Assembly (NCBI GenBank): GCA_043769985.1
Contig: JAYVIV010000035.1
Span: forward strand, 1-64,000
Length of the DNA: 64,000 nt
From: Arcicella sp043769985
GTDB lineage: Bacteria > Bacteroidota > Bacteroidia > Cytophagales > Spirosomataceae
Direction: 5' to 3'
The notes under the pieces are model-generated. The model was not told the origin of the DNA and ran no database searches. It saw nothing but the letters and a program-made list of their open reading frames with translations. Shown one piece after another: positions 26,044 to 33,635 of this stretch (position 1 is the stretch's first letter; the number at the start of each line of letters is the position of its first letter). Position numbers and translations under genes: made by a program.

Positions 26044-27213
26044 TTAATTTATTCCTTTGGGCAACATGGGTTTGAGCGAAAGCGTGTCACTTAAACTCCG
26101 TTTTGGCATTTCAAATTTAGGGAATGCCGTTGTGTCATATTTTATTTCTTCATTAGGAATATATTCTCCATAGATTTCTTTCCGTTGAACTCTTGCAATA
26201 CCTCCCAAAGCTTTATAATCCTGATTATTTTCAGCCAACATTTGATTGTAATATGCTTCTGCTTTTACATATTCACCAGTATATTCCAAACATTGTGCCA
26301 CGAAAAATTTAGCATCTGGGTATTTTGGATTGTGTTTTAGAGTTCTTTCAAAAAACGGTAGAGCTAAACGATAAGCTCTTGTTTTGAAGTAAATTACACC
26401 AGTACTGAAACTTGCCTGAATTAAATTTGTGTCTAAAGCAATTGCACGATTATAACACATCACCGCACTATCAAGTTTCCATGCTCTTTGATAAGTATTA
26501 CCCCGCTGGAAGTATAAAGAGGCACTTTGGGGATGATATTTAATGGCCTCTCTACTATACAATAAAGCCAAATCATACTGATTCAAATTTGTGTGAACTT
26601 GAATCAATTTGAGATATGCTGGCAAAAAACTTGGCTTCAATCCTAAGGCTTGCTGATATAAGGCTAACGCTGTTACTGTATCAGCCATTTTTGCCGAAAT
26701 CTCTCCTTGATAAAAATACGTTTCTCCGTTATTTGGAGAAATTTGTAAGGCTTTTCTTAAATACGATTTTGATTTATCATATTGTCCAAGTTGTTGATAC
26801 AAATCTCCTAATAAAGTATATAATTCGGGTGATTCTGAATTTAGGACTTCGGCTTTTGAGGCAGCCTCCAGAGCTAATTTAGGTTGCTGAGAATCTCTTA
26901 AAATTAATGCTTTTGCCTGAAAATAATTGCCAACATTTGGTTTAATTCCAATAGCATTGTTAATATCTTCCAGAGCTTCTTTAATTTTTTCATTTTCCAA
27001 ATATAATAACGCTCTTTTATAATAGTTTTCAGAACTATTTGGAGAGGCATCAATGGCATCGGTTAAAAATGCTATTGCTGCCTTTCTCCGAGCGTTCTCA
27101 TTAACTTCTGGCACAGGGGGAATTATCAAACCTTTCTTTGATTCAGTAATACAAGAACTGAAAAAATATAGGCTTATGGCTATATTGAATAATATTTGTA
27201 ACTGTTTACTCAT
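26044..27213 (-). CDS. TPR-repeat lipoprotein
   Basis: This 389-residue protein has a lipoprotein signal with the lipobox FFSSC and Cys21 as the first mature residue. From about residue 40 to 350 it consists of roughly nine tetratricopeptide repeats, recognisable by phrases such as NYYKRALLYLENEKIKEALEDI, PNNGETYFYQGEISAK and NPKYPDAKFFVAQCLEYTGE. TPR arrays bind proteins; an envelope scaffold role is likely but the partner is unknown. No catalytic domain follows the repeats. It lies upstream of thrS on the same strand with a 102-base gap. Confidence 0.88.
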   Translation of the reverse strand: MSKQLQILFNIAISLYFFSSCITESKKGLIIPPVPEVNENARRKAAIAFLTDAIDASPNSSENYYKRALLYLENEKIKEALEDINNAIGIKPNVGNYFQAKALILRDSQQPKLALEAASKAEVLNSESPELYTLLGDLYQQLGQYDKSKSYLRKALQISPNNGETYFYQGEISAKMADTVTALALYQQALGLKPSFLPAYLKLIQVHTNLNQYDLALLYSREAIKYHPQSASLYFQRGNTYQRAWKLDSAVMCYNRAIALDTNLIQASFSTGVIYFKTRAYRLALPFFERTLKHNPKYPDAKFFVAQCLEYTGEYVKAEAYYNQMLAENNQDYKALGGIARVQRKEIYGEYIPNEEIKYDTTAFPKFEMPKRSLSDTLSLKPMLPKGIN

Positions 27214-27468
27214 TGCTCAAAATTACAAAGTTCATAGTTAGGATGAGATGGTTAACGTAATTTTTGTTAAAACTTAAATTGTAATTAATACTTAATCAAG
27301 ATTTTATTGTGTTTTTTTCAATCTAAATTAGATAGATATTTTACTTTGTAGTTAATAATTATCAATTTTAGAAAAAATTTGCAAACTTTTGCAAACTTTA
27401 TTTTATTAACTAAAAAAACTAAGTAGCTTTGTATCAGAATTTTAACCACAACCAAACACCAACCACAG

Positions 27469-27537
27469 ATGAAAAAAGTTTACTATTTCGTTTTTTTCCT
27501 TATCGTGTTAAAGGCGATGGAAGTATTTGCCAATTAG
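27469..27537 (+). CDS. Candidate 22-residue hydrophobic mini-protein
   Basis: An ATG-started frame encodes MKKVYYFVFFLIVLKAMEVF plus AN and a stop. The peptide has two lysines followed by a hydrophobic helix, so it resembles a lone membrane helix or signal peptide. It is preceded by a C/A-rich unstructured leader and a TAGCTTTG -7-like box at 27424-27431, and is followed 15 bases later by a strong terminator. This arrangement (promoter, leader, tiny frame, terminator) looks like a real transcription unit. It could encode a small membrane protein or, alternatively, be a small RNA with a chance frame. No known family is recognised. Confidence 0.45.
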   Translation: MKKVYYFVFFLIVLKAMEVFAN

Positions 27538-27552
27538 CACAAAGAAAAAACT

Positions 27553-27581
27553 AAGCACATCACAAAAGATGTGCTTTTTTT
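27553..27581. terminator. Bidirectional intrinsic terminator
   Basis: AAGCACATC (27553-27561) and GATGTGCTT (27568-27576) form a perfect 9-bp stem with a six-base loop, followed by a T-run on the plus strand and preceded by A6 on the other side. It ends the mini-gene unit and overlaps the last bases of the convergent methyltransferase gene. Confidence 0.9.
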
Positions 27582-28476
27582 ATACACTTGCAAAGCGATA
27601 ATAAACACCGAGTGGTAATTTTTTATTAAAACTATCATTCAAATATAACTCACCAAATTCGTGATTTTTTTCTTGGGTAAACGAACATTTCACCAAATTC
27701 TCAACAATTAAAGATGAAAATCCCATTGAGTACATATTTAGGATAAGAAAATAATTTTCCTTGTCTAAAATTTGTTCAACAGTTTTCAATAATTCATTAA
27801 TTTGTTCTTCCAAAATCCATCTTTCGCCATCGGGGCCACGTCCATAAGCCGGTGGATCAAGTATTATACCATTGTAAATATTTCCTCTTTTTGCTTCTCT
27901 CTTTACAAATTTCAAAGCATCCTCAACAACCCAACGAATATTATCCAATGAACTTGCTTCCATGTTTTCTCTTGACCATGAAATTACTTGTTTTATCGAA
28001 TCTACGTGTGTAATGTCTGCTCCCGCTTGCTTAGCAGCCAATGATGCACCTCCTGTATAAGCAAAAAGATTTAAAATTTTAGGCTTTCCAAAAGGTAATT
28101 TCACTACCTTCTCTTGAATATAATCCCAATTTGAGGCTTGTTCAGGAAATATGCCAACGTGTTTGAAGGACGACAAAGCCAATTTGAAATTCAAATCTAA
28201 ATCATCCGTTTTATAATTCATAAACCAACGGTCTTCCATGCCTTTTTTCATGATCCATTCTCCTTTTTCTTGCGAACCTTTTTCTTTTTTGAAGGTAGCA
28301 TGAGCGGTTCTCTCCCATTCTGAATCGGGCATGGATTTGTCCCATGCAGCCTGTGGTTCTGGGCGACGGAGAATATATTTGCCAAATTTTTCTAATTTCT
28401 CAAATCCCCCTGAATCTATTAATTGATATTCCTTCCAATTTTGAGGCGTTTGAAGTTGTATTGTTTCGTTTTGCAT
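27580..28476 (-). CDS. Class I SAM-dependent methyltransferase, RlmI-like (COG1092 type)
   Basis: The 298-residue protein has a Rossmann methyltransferase fold with the SAM-binding LNLFAYTGGASLAAKQAGA motif I, an acidic HVDSIKQ strand end, and the catalytic motif LDPPAYGRGP (a DPP-type motif IV as in RlmI/RlmK rRNA methyltransferases). The N-terminal 90 residues have no PUA domain, unlike RlmI, so the target base and site are unknown; 23S rRNA is a guess from the family. I start at the ATG at 28476; upstream in-frame ATGs would lie across the likely promoter. It is divergent from the glycerate kinase gene. Confidence 0.8.
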   Translation of the reverse strand: MQNETIQLQTPQNWKEYQLIDSGGFEKLEKFGKYILRRPEPQAAWDKSMPDSEWERTAHATFKKEKGSQEKGEWIMKKGMEDRWFMNYKTDDLDLNFKLALSSFKHVGIFPEQASNWDYIQEKVVKLPFGKPKILNLFAYTGGASLAAKQAGADITHVDSIKQVISWSRENMEASSLDNIRWVVEDALKFVKREAKRGNIYNGIILDPPAYGRGPDGERWILEEQINELLKTVEQILDKENYFLILNMYSMGFSSLIVENLVKCSFTQEKNHEFGELYLNDSFNKKLPLGVYYRFASV

Positions 28477-28496
28477 GAAAATTTTATTTCTTACCA

Positions 28497-28504
28497 CAAA
28501 AGTA
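28497..28504 (-). promoter_or_regulatory. Putative -7 promoter box of the methyltransferase gene
   Basis: On the minus strand TACTTTTG matches TAnnTTTG and lies 20 bases before the ATG at 28476. It would give a very short leader and supports that start over one at 28521. Confidence 0.5.
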
Positions 28505-28561
28505 AAAACAATACCTCTCAAATGAGTACTTTTATTTCAAAGTAAACACAAAATTATTTTC

Positions 28562-29716
28562 ATGAAAATTCTAATTGCAACCGATAAATTCAAAGATTCG
28601 CTTACGGCAAAGGAAGTTTGTGAAGGATTAAAGAAAGGAATTCTCCTAACATTCTCCTCCGCAGCCATTGAAGTTTTACCCTTAGCAGATGGAGGCGAAG
28701 GTACTTTGGAGACTTTACAATCAGTTTGGGGCGGTCAATTCATAAATTGTGATGTTCACAATCCGCTTCAAAGAATGATTAAAGCTAATTATTTATGGAT
28801 ATCGGAGAAGAAAACTGCCGTAATTGAAATGGCGAGAGCTTCAGGAATTGAGTTGTTGAATTTAAAGGAACGTAATTGCCTGATTACCAGCACTTATGGA
28901 ACGGGAGAATTAATAAAAGATGCTCTTGAAAAAGGTGCAAATGAAATTATTTTAACCGTCGGGGGAAGTGCAACCAACGATGCAGGAACAGGAATGGCTT
29001 CTGCTTTAGGGTATCAATTTCTGGACAAAGACGATAAAATTCTTGAACCAATTGGCAAAAATCTTTATTATGCTACTAAAATAAATACACAAAATATTCA
29101 CCATAAATTATCAAAAACAAAATTCACAGTAGCAACGGATGTTTCTAATCCTTTTTATGGAAAAGAAGGTGCTGCTTATATTTTTTCTCCTCAAAAAGGG
29201 GCTGACGAGGAAGGTGTTAAAGTTTTAGATTTAGGATTACAAAATATGAATGAGTTAATAAAAAAGGAATTTAAGATTGATTTACAAACCGTTCTGGGGA
29301 GTGGTGCGGGCGGAGGAATTGGAGGCGGAGCGATTGCATTTTTAAATGCAGAAATAAAATCAGCCGCACAATGGATTTTGGAAATAAATCAAATTCATGA
29401 TAAACTTAAAAATGTAGATTTATTAATCACTGGCGAGGGGAAAATTGATAGTCAAACTTGGCAGGGGAAACTCATTTCACAATTGATTTTACAGGCTGAA
29501 AAGACTGAAACGCCTGTATTTTTAGTTTGTGGCACACTTCATGATGTCAAAAGTATCATCAATCTGAAAGGTATTTTACACGCTTCTTCTATTTTAAATG
29601 AACCAATGAATTTAGAAAAAGCCCTTAAAAATGCTTTGGAATTAGTTGAAAATCATGGGGCTTTGTTGGGTAAATTGTTGGGGGGAATTCAGTTCAATTC
29701 CCTCGCCAAATCGTAA
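28562..29716 (+). CDS. glxK: Glycerate kinase (GarK/GlxK type)
   Basis: The enzyme phosphorylates D-glycerate, usually to 2-phosphoglycerate, feeding glyoxylate or sugar-acid carbon into glycolysis. The 384-residue protein carries the family-I glycerate kinase marks: the start ATDKFKDSLTAKEVCEGL, PLADGGEGTLETL, the ASGIEL strand, GTGELIKDAL, GGSATNDAGTGMASALG and LITGEGKIDSQTWQGKL. All are in the usual order and the length is normal. The ATG is close to a divergent promoter region. The last 23 bases overlap the end of the convergent AlbA_2 gene. Confidence 0.95.
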   Translation: MKILIATDKFKDSLTAKEVCEGLKKGILLTFSSAAIEVLPLADGGEGTLETLQSVWGGQFINCDVHNPLQRMIKANYLWISEKKTAVIEMARASGIELLNLKERNCLITSTYGTGELIKDALEKGANEIILTVGGSATNDAGTGMASALGYQFLDKDDKILEPIGKNLYYATKINTQNIHHKLSKTKFTVATDVSNPFYGKEGAAYIFSPQKGADEEGVKVLDLGLQNMNELIKKEFKIDLQTVLGSGAGGGIGGGAIAFLNAEIKSAAQWILEINQIHDKLKNVDLLITGEGKIDSQTWQGKLISQLILQAEKTETPVFLVCGTLHDVKSIINLKGILHASSILNEPMNLEKALKNALELVENHGALLGKLLGGIQFNSLAKS

Positions 29717-30848
29717 CCTTAAATTCGTATTTTAACTGATTATTTTCAAAATCAATTTTCGAGTATTTTGATAATGCACGCAATATTCCCGAGCCAACGC
29801 CACGATAAGGCATTAAACGACTCGCATAACGTAATAGAATTGGATTACGGGCAATGGAAATTCCTAAACGAATATTCTCTTCGTTTAGATGATTTGGCAA
29901 AACGCCTGGACTAATAATTTCGATTCTATCTTTGAAAATGAAAAGCCGAATAGCCGAAAGTATGCTATAATCTCTGTGAACCAAAGCATTTACTAATAAT
30001 TCCTCAAAAACTTCCAAGGGTATTTCTAAGTCTCCTAATGAGTTAAAACCTTTCTCAGATTGCGTATTTAATAGATTTTGTTGAATAAACCTTAAACCTT
30101 GCTCAAATTGCTCAGGTAAAGTACCGTCAATATCAAGACTGGAAATATAGCGACTATCAGTAATATCATTGCCATAAAAACTAATGGCTTTGATGACATT
30201 TAACGGACGTGACCGCTGGGGATTGTTTGAAAAGAAGGATAAGCCAACCAAATTTAAATTTTGTCCTTCGGCGATTTTTACATTATTCAGAATTTGAGTT
30301 ACTGATAATTTGTACTTAGAAAGGTAATTTTCAAAATCATCTTTATACTCTTTTTCAAAATATTCTAAGAACGCCAACCTATTAAAATCTGTTTCGATGG
30401 ATGTATCATTTATCGCAATTTCTTCAAACAAAATGCTTGGATTATAGGACATTCTTTGGAGTTCTTCGGGAGAAAGCACCCTTTTTACCGCTCCTGATTT
30501 TGTCAAATATTCCCCCTGACGAGTGTGGTAGGGTTTGCGGACTCCTTCGGGTACATGAAGAAGAATGACAAGTTTTCCATCAATCGCAATATTTTCTGTC
30601 TGAATGTTGATTGGTGGCACAACTCCTTCTGCTGATGCGGCTGCAATATGCCCTTCCAAGGTTCTTAAATCTTTTTGTTCAATTCCTTTTACCGAACCGT
30701 CATCTTTAATGCCAATGTAGATTGTACCACCTAAAGCATTCGCAAAAGCGGTGATTTCTTTGGCGAGTTGTTCTTGATTATGTATTTTTTCTTTGAATTG
30801 ATTTTTGGAATCTTCTCCCAAAGCAATTCTGTCTTTTATATTTTCCAT
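29694..30848 (-). CDS. AlbA_2 (Schlafen-type) putative DNA/RNA-binding ATP-binding protein
   Basis: This 384-residue protein matches the bacterial family with an N-terminal AlbA_2/Schlafen domain (about 1-125): EDSKNQFKEK, then EITAFANALGGTIYIGIKDDGSVKGI and the KPYHTRQGEYLTKSGAVKR end. The C-terminal part has the conserved EELLVNALVHRDYS helix of the GHKL-like ATP-binding region and the SPGVLPNHL loop. Such proteins are called putative transcriptional regulators, but their function is unproven, and Schlafen-related domains occur in nucleases and defence genes. It follows the Roco gene by 5 bases, so the two form an operon. It overlaps glxK convergently by 23 bases. Confidence 0.85.
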   Translation of the reverse strand: MENIKDRIALGEDSKNQFKEKIHNQEQLAKEITAFANALGGTIYIGIKDDGSVKGIEQKDLRTLEGHIAAASAEGVVPPINIQTENIAIDGKLVILLHVPEGVRKPYHTRQGEYLTKSGAVKRVLSPEELQRMSYNPSILFEEIAINDTSIETDFNRLAFLEYFEKEYKDDFENYLSKYKLSVTQILNNVKIAEGQNLNLVGLSFFSNNPQRSRPLNVIKAISFYGNDITDSRYISSLDIDGTLPEQFEQGLRFIQQNLLNTQSEKGFNSLGDLEIPLEVFEELLVNALVHRDYSILSAIRLFIFKDRIEIISPGVLPNHLNEENIRLGISIARNPILLRYASRLMPYRGVGSGILRALSKYSKIDFENNQLKYEFKVTIWRGN

Positions 30849-30853
30849 GATTT

Positions 30854-33430
30854 TTAAATTACCCCAAATATGTTCATAATTCCGTCAATATCCACTTTTT
30901 CAATCCAATCAATTCCTTTTTCTACGATTTTTGGAAATAATTCTTTTAGCTTATCTTTCACCACATCATCCAAAGAATCCGTTGAAAGCTGCTTGATTTT
31001 ACCTAATAATTTTTTACCTAAACTTTCCTTTTTCTGAGTATCATCTATTTGATTAAGTAGTTGAATTTCAGAGCGAATTTCCTCTAATACTTTTTTATCA
31101 TCAACATTTTGAGCTAATTGAACAAGAGAATTTAACTCGTTAATAATGGTGATTTGTTGGTAACGATTATCATTAAATGTACCGTAAAAATTATTATTCG
31201 TTACATTGGTAATTTGTTCAATTTGTCTTGTTGAAAAATATCCACCTAAAATTTGAACAATGTCATTCTCATTAATTTTAGTTTTGGTGGCATGGTCGTA
31301 ATAATGCCCTAATTTGTCAGTTAAAACATCAACTAAATATTCATAAACCACCCTAATTTTTTTATTATTCAATTCAAATTCTACAATTTCTTCATATCCT
31401 AAGCCTGGTAATCGTTCTAATGATTTCCTAAGTGTTCTTCTCAGTATTTCAAAATAACTTTGATGAAATTGCCCTTGAACATAAAAATGAATATTTCTGT
31501 CCTCTACTTTTACCAAAATTCTGACTTTATTATTTTCAAAGATTGCACCTTTACTCCAATAATAATGTTTGGTAATTTCTTCAAAATGCTTTACGATTAA
31601 ATTAGAAATGATTTCTTCTGGAATATCTGATTTGAATTCAAAGACAAAATGTTTTCCACTTTCATAAAAATCCAATAACGTTGTTGGTTGTAAACTCTTG
31701 AATCTGAGAGGTATATAAACTTTCTGTTCGTTTTCGTCTGAATGAAGTAAACCATAAAATTTCATAGTTTTGAAGATAAATTCAGATTCATCCTCTTCAA
31801 ATTTGAATCCTTTTTTTGAGCGTTTTAAAATATTTCTTGCCTGATTCTTGGTCAAAACACCAAAATTATTTGCAGTTTCATTATCAATGATTAAAGAATA
31901 AGCTCCATCAATTAGCCATTTAGGATTCAAAATATGTTTATCCGTAACAGGCGAATCTTTGAAATAACGTAATACGCCAATTTCATTCAAGTACCCTAAA
32001 ATAGCTTTTCTGAGTTCTTCATCGTCCGTAATTTTCAATGATTTACACAATTCACGATAATAGCTCATCGTAATATAGTGTTTGTCGGGTTTACTATATT
32101 CTTGTTCTATGGCACTTTTGACCAATTGATATTCTTTGGGAAATTCTTTGTTTAGATTTTTTAGGTTTAATAATTCGCTCTTGATAGTTACATCCACTTC
32201 GTCCATAATTTTCCGAAAAGCAGGATCTAATTTTGCAGCTTTTAGAACAGAAACTCGATTGAAAATAGCTTTCAAAACAGGCATACCTTCTTTGCCATTA
32301 TAGTTTTCTCGCAAATAATTTTCATCAATTTTTAAGGTACTACTGGTTTGAGCATCACCGTAATTATTGATGATAATAAAAGGAGAATTTGGAGCATAAT
32401 TTTCTAAGAATTTGAGGTATTTTAACGGACTTTGGTCTTTGGTACTATCCAAAACGATAACGTATAACGTGTCCTCGGTCATAAATAATTTATGCAAACT
32501 ATATTGTATTTCTTGACCACCAAAATCCCAAAGATTAATTTTGATGTCTTTATTTTTATCTTCTAAATCATGCTCAAAAGGTTTCCAAGAAGAAATTTGA
32601 ATGTCAGGGGTGGATTCCTCATTTTCATTGATTGGCAAGCCCATGAGGTATTTTTGTAATGTAGTTTTGCCTGCACGGGGTTCGCCTAAAAGAACCATTT
32701 TTGCTTCTGGGATTCTGATTGTTCCTCTTTGTTTAGCTTCAAAATACTTGATTAATGCCTGTTTCCCACCGCTTGATATTACATTTATTAATTCTGGTTC
32801 TAATGGATTATTGTATAGATTTAAAGTATTGTTTCTAAAACCGAATGAATAGGCTATTTTTTTAAATTTATTATTTATTAACAGCATCTCTATTGAACTA
32901 ATGTCATCTATTCGATTTGAACTTAATTCAAGAGTAGCAATATTAATCATTTTATCTAACGGACTTATATCTGTAATCTGATTGTTCCTTAAATCAAGAT
33001 TTGTTAAATTAAATAAACCAGACAAAGGGCTTATATCTGTAATTTGATTATTCCTTAAATCAAGATTTGTTAAATTAAATAAACCAGATAATGGACTTAT
33101 GTCTATAATTTGATTACTCCTTAAATAAAGATTTATCAAACTGGATAAGTCTTTTAATGGGCTTAGGTCTTTAAAATTCGAAAATCTAACATCGAGTGTT
33201 AGTAGATTACCTAATTCTGAAAGTACATTTATGTCGCTAATTCTATTACCTTCTAATTTAAGACTTACTAAGTTAGGTAAACTAGACAAAACCCTTAAAT
33301 TCACTATGTTATTACTCGAAATATTGAGACTCGTAATTTGATTTGCAACATTAAATTTATAGTTGTAAAGATATACCCCTACTCCCAACTCACCCTCCAA
33401 CTCCAATATTACCTGTGGTTTCTCACTCAT
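30854..33430 (-). CDS. Bacterial Roco protein (LRR, Roc GTPase, COR)
   Basis: The 858-residue protein is a bacterial relative of LRRK2. Residues 30-180 are about seven leucine-rich repeats of 22 residues. Residues 240-420 form the Roc GTPase: Walker A G249-EPRA-GKT256, the switch II WDFGGQE at 301-307, and NNYGD at 355-359 where G proteins have NKxD, so base recognition may be altered. A COR domain follows (about 430-700). The C-terminal 110 residues begin with an Asn-rich TNVTNNNFYGTF segment and then form coiled helices. Roco proteins are GTP-controlled dimers; the output here is unknown. The next gene, 5 bases on, encodes an AlbA_2 protein, probably its partner. Confidence 0.88.
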   Translation of the reverse strand: MSEKPQVILELEGELGVGVYLYNYKFNVANQITSLNISSNNIVNLRVLSSLPNLVSLKLEGNRISDINVLSELGNLLTLDVRFSNFKDLSPLKDLSSLINLYLRSNQIIDISPLSGLFNLTNLDLRNNQITDISPLSGLFNLTNLDLRNNQITDISPLDKMINIATLELSSNRIDDISSIEMLLINNKFKKIAYSFGFRNNTLNLYNNPLEPELINVISSGGKQALIKYFEAKQRGTIRIPEAKMVLLGEPRAGKTTLQKYLMGLPINENEESTPDIQISSWKPFEHDLEDKNKDIKINLWDFGGQEIQYSLHKLFMTEDTLYVIVLDSTKDQSPLKYLKFLENYAPNSPFIIINNYGDAQTSSTLKIDENYLRENYNGKEGMPVLKAIFNRVSVLKAAKLDPAFRKIMDEVDVTIKSELLNLKNLNKEFPKEYQLVKSAIEQEYSKPDKHYITMSYYRELCKSLKITDDEELRKAILGYLNEIGVLRYFKDSPVTDKHILNPKWLIDGAYSLIIDNETANNFGVLTKNQARNILKRSKKGFKFEEDESEFIFKTMKFYGLLHSDENEQKVYIPLRFKSLQPTTLLDFYESGKHFVFEFKSDIPEEIISNLIVKHFEEITKHYYWSKGAIFENNKVRILVKVEDRNIHFYVQGQFHQSYFEILRRTLRKSLERLPGLGYEEIVEFELNNKKIRVVYEYLVDVLTDKLGHYYDHATKTKINENDIVQILGGYFSTRQIEQITNVTNNNFYGTFNDNRYQQITIINELNSLVQLAQNVDDKKVLEEIRSEIQLLNQIDDTQKKESLGKKLLGKIKQLSTDSLDDVVKDKLKELFPKIVEKGIDWIEKVDIDGIMNIFGVI
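32965..33096 (-). repeat. 66-bp tandem duplication encoding two near-identical LRR units
   Basis: Units at 32965-33030 and 33031-33096 encode ISPLSGLFNLTNLDLRNN plus QITD almost twice over, differing at only a few bases. A more diverged unit continues upstream in the gene. The near identity shows a recent in-frame duplication of one leucine-rich repeat. Confidence 0.85.
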
Positions 33431-33482
33431 AGTTTTATTTATTTTCTCAAATATATCAAGAAGTGATACAACAAAAAAATAT

Positions 33483-33577
33483 TGTCTGAATTTGGATTCG
33501 TCAGATTTATGGATTTGTTGGATTACAATTTTATTAATCCAATAAATCCCTTAATCCAATGAATCCAAATTCAGACA
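33483..33577. repeat. Palindromic repeat family A, copy 2
   Basis: The ends TGTCTGAATTTGGATTC (33483-33499) and GAATCCAAATTCAGACA (33561-33577) are exact complements. The interior is made of GGATT/AATCC words but differs from the other copies. It lies 52 bases upstream of the Roco start codon and directly beside a terminator. Confidence 0.85.
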
Positions 33578-33614
33578 AAAAAAGGAAGCCTCTGCCCAAA
33601 GCAAAGACTTCCTT
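33577..33614 (-). terminator. Intrinsic terminator after the 537-residue protein gene
   Basis: On the minus strand AAGGAAG and CTTCCTT, with an inner TTTGC/GGCAG pairing, form a hairpin followed by seven T. It sits 21 bases after the stop codon at 33636 and abuts palindrome copy 2, insulating the Roco gene from the upstream gene. Confidence 0.8.
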
Positions 33615-33635
33615 CAACTCTCTAAATAATTTCCT

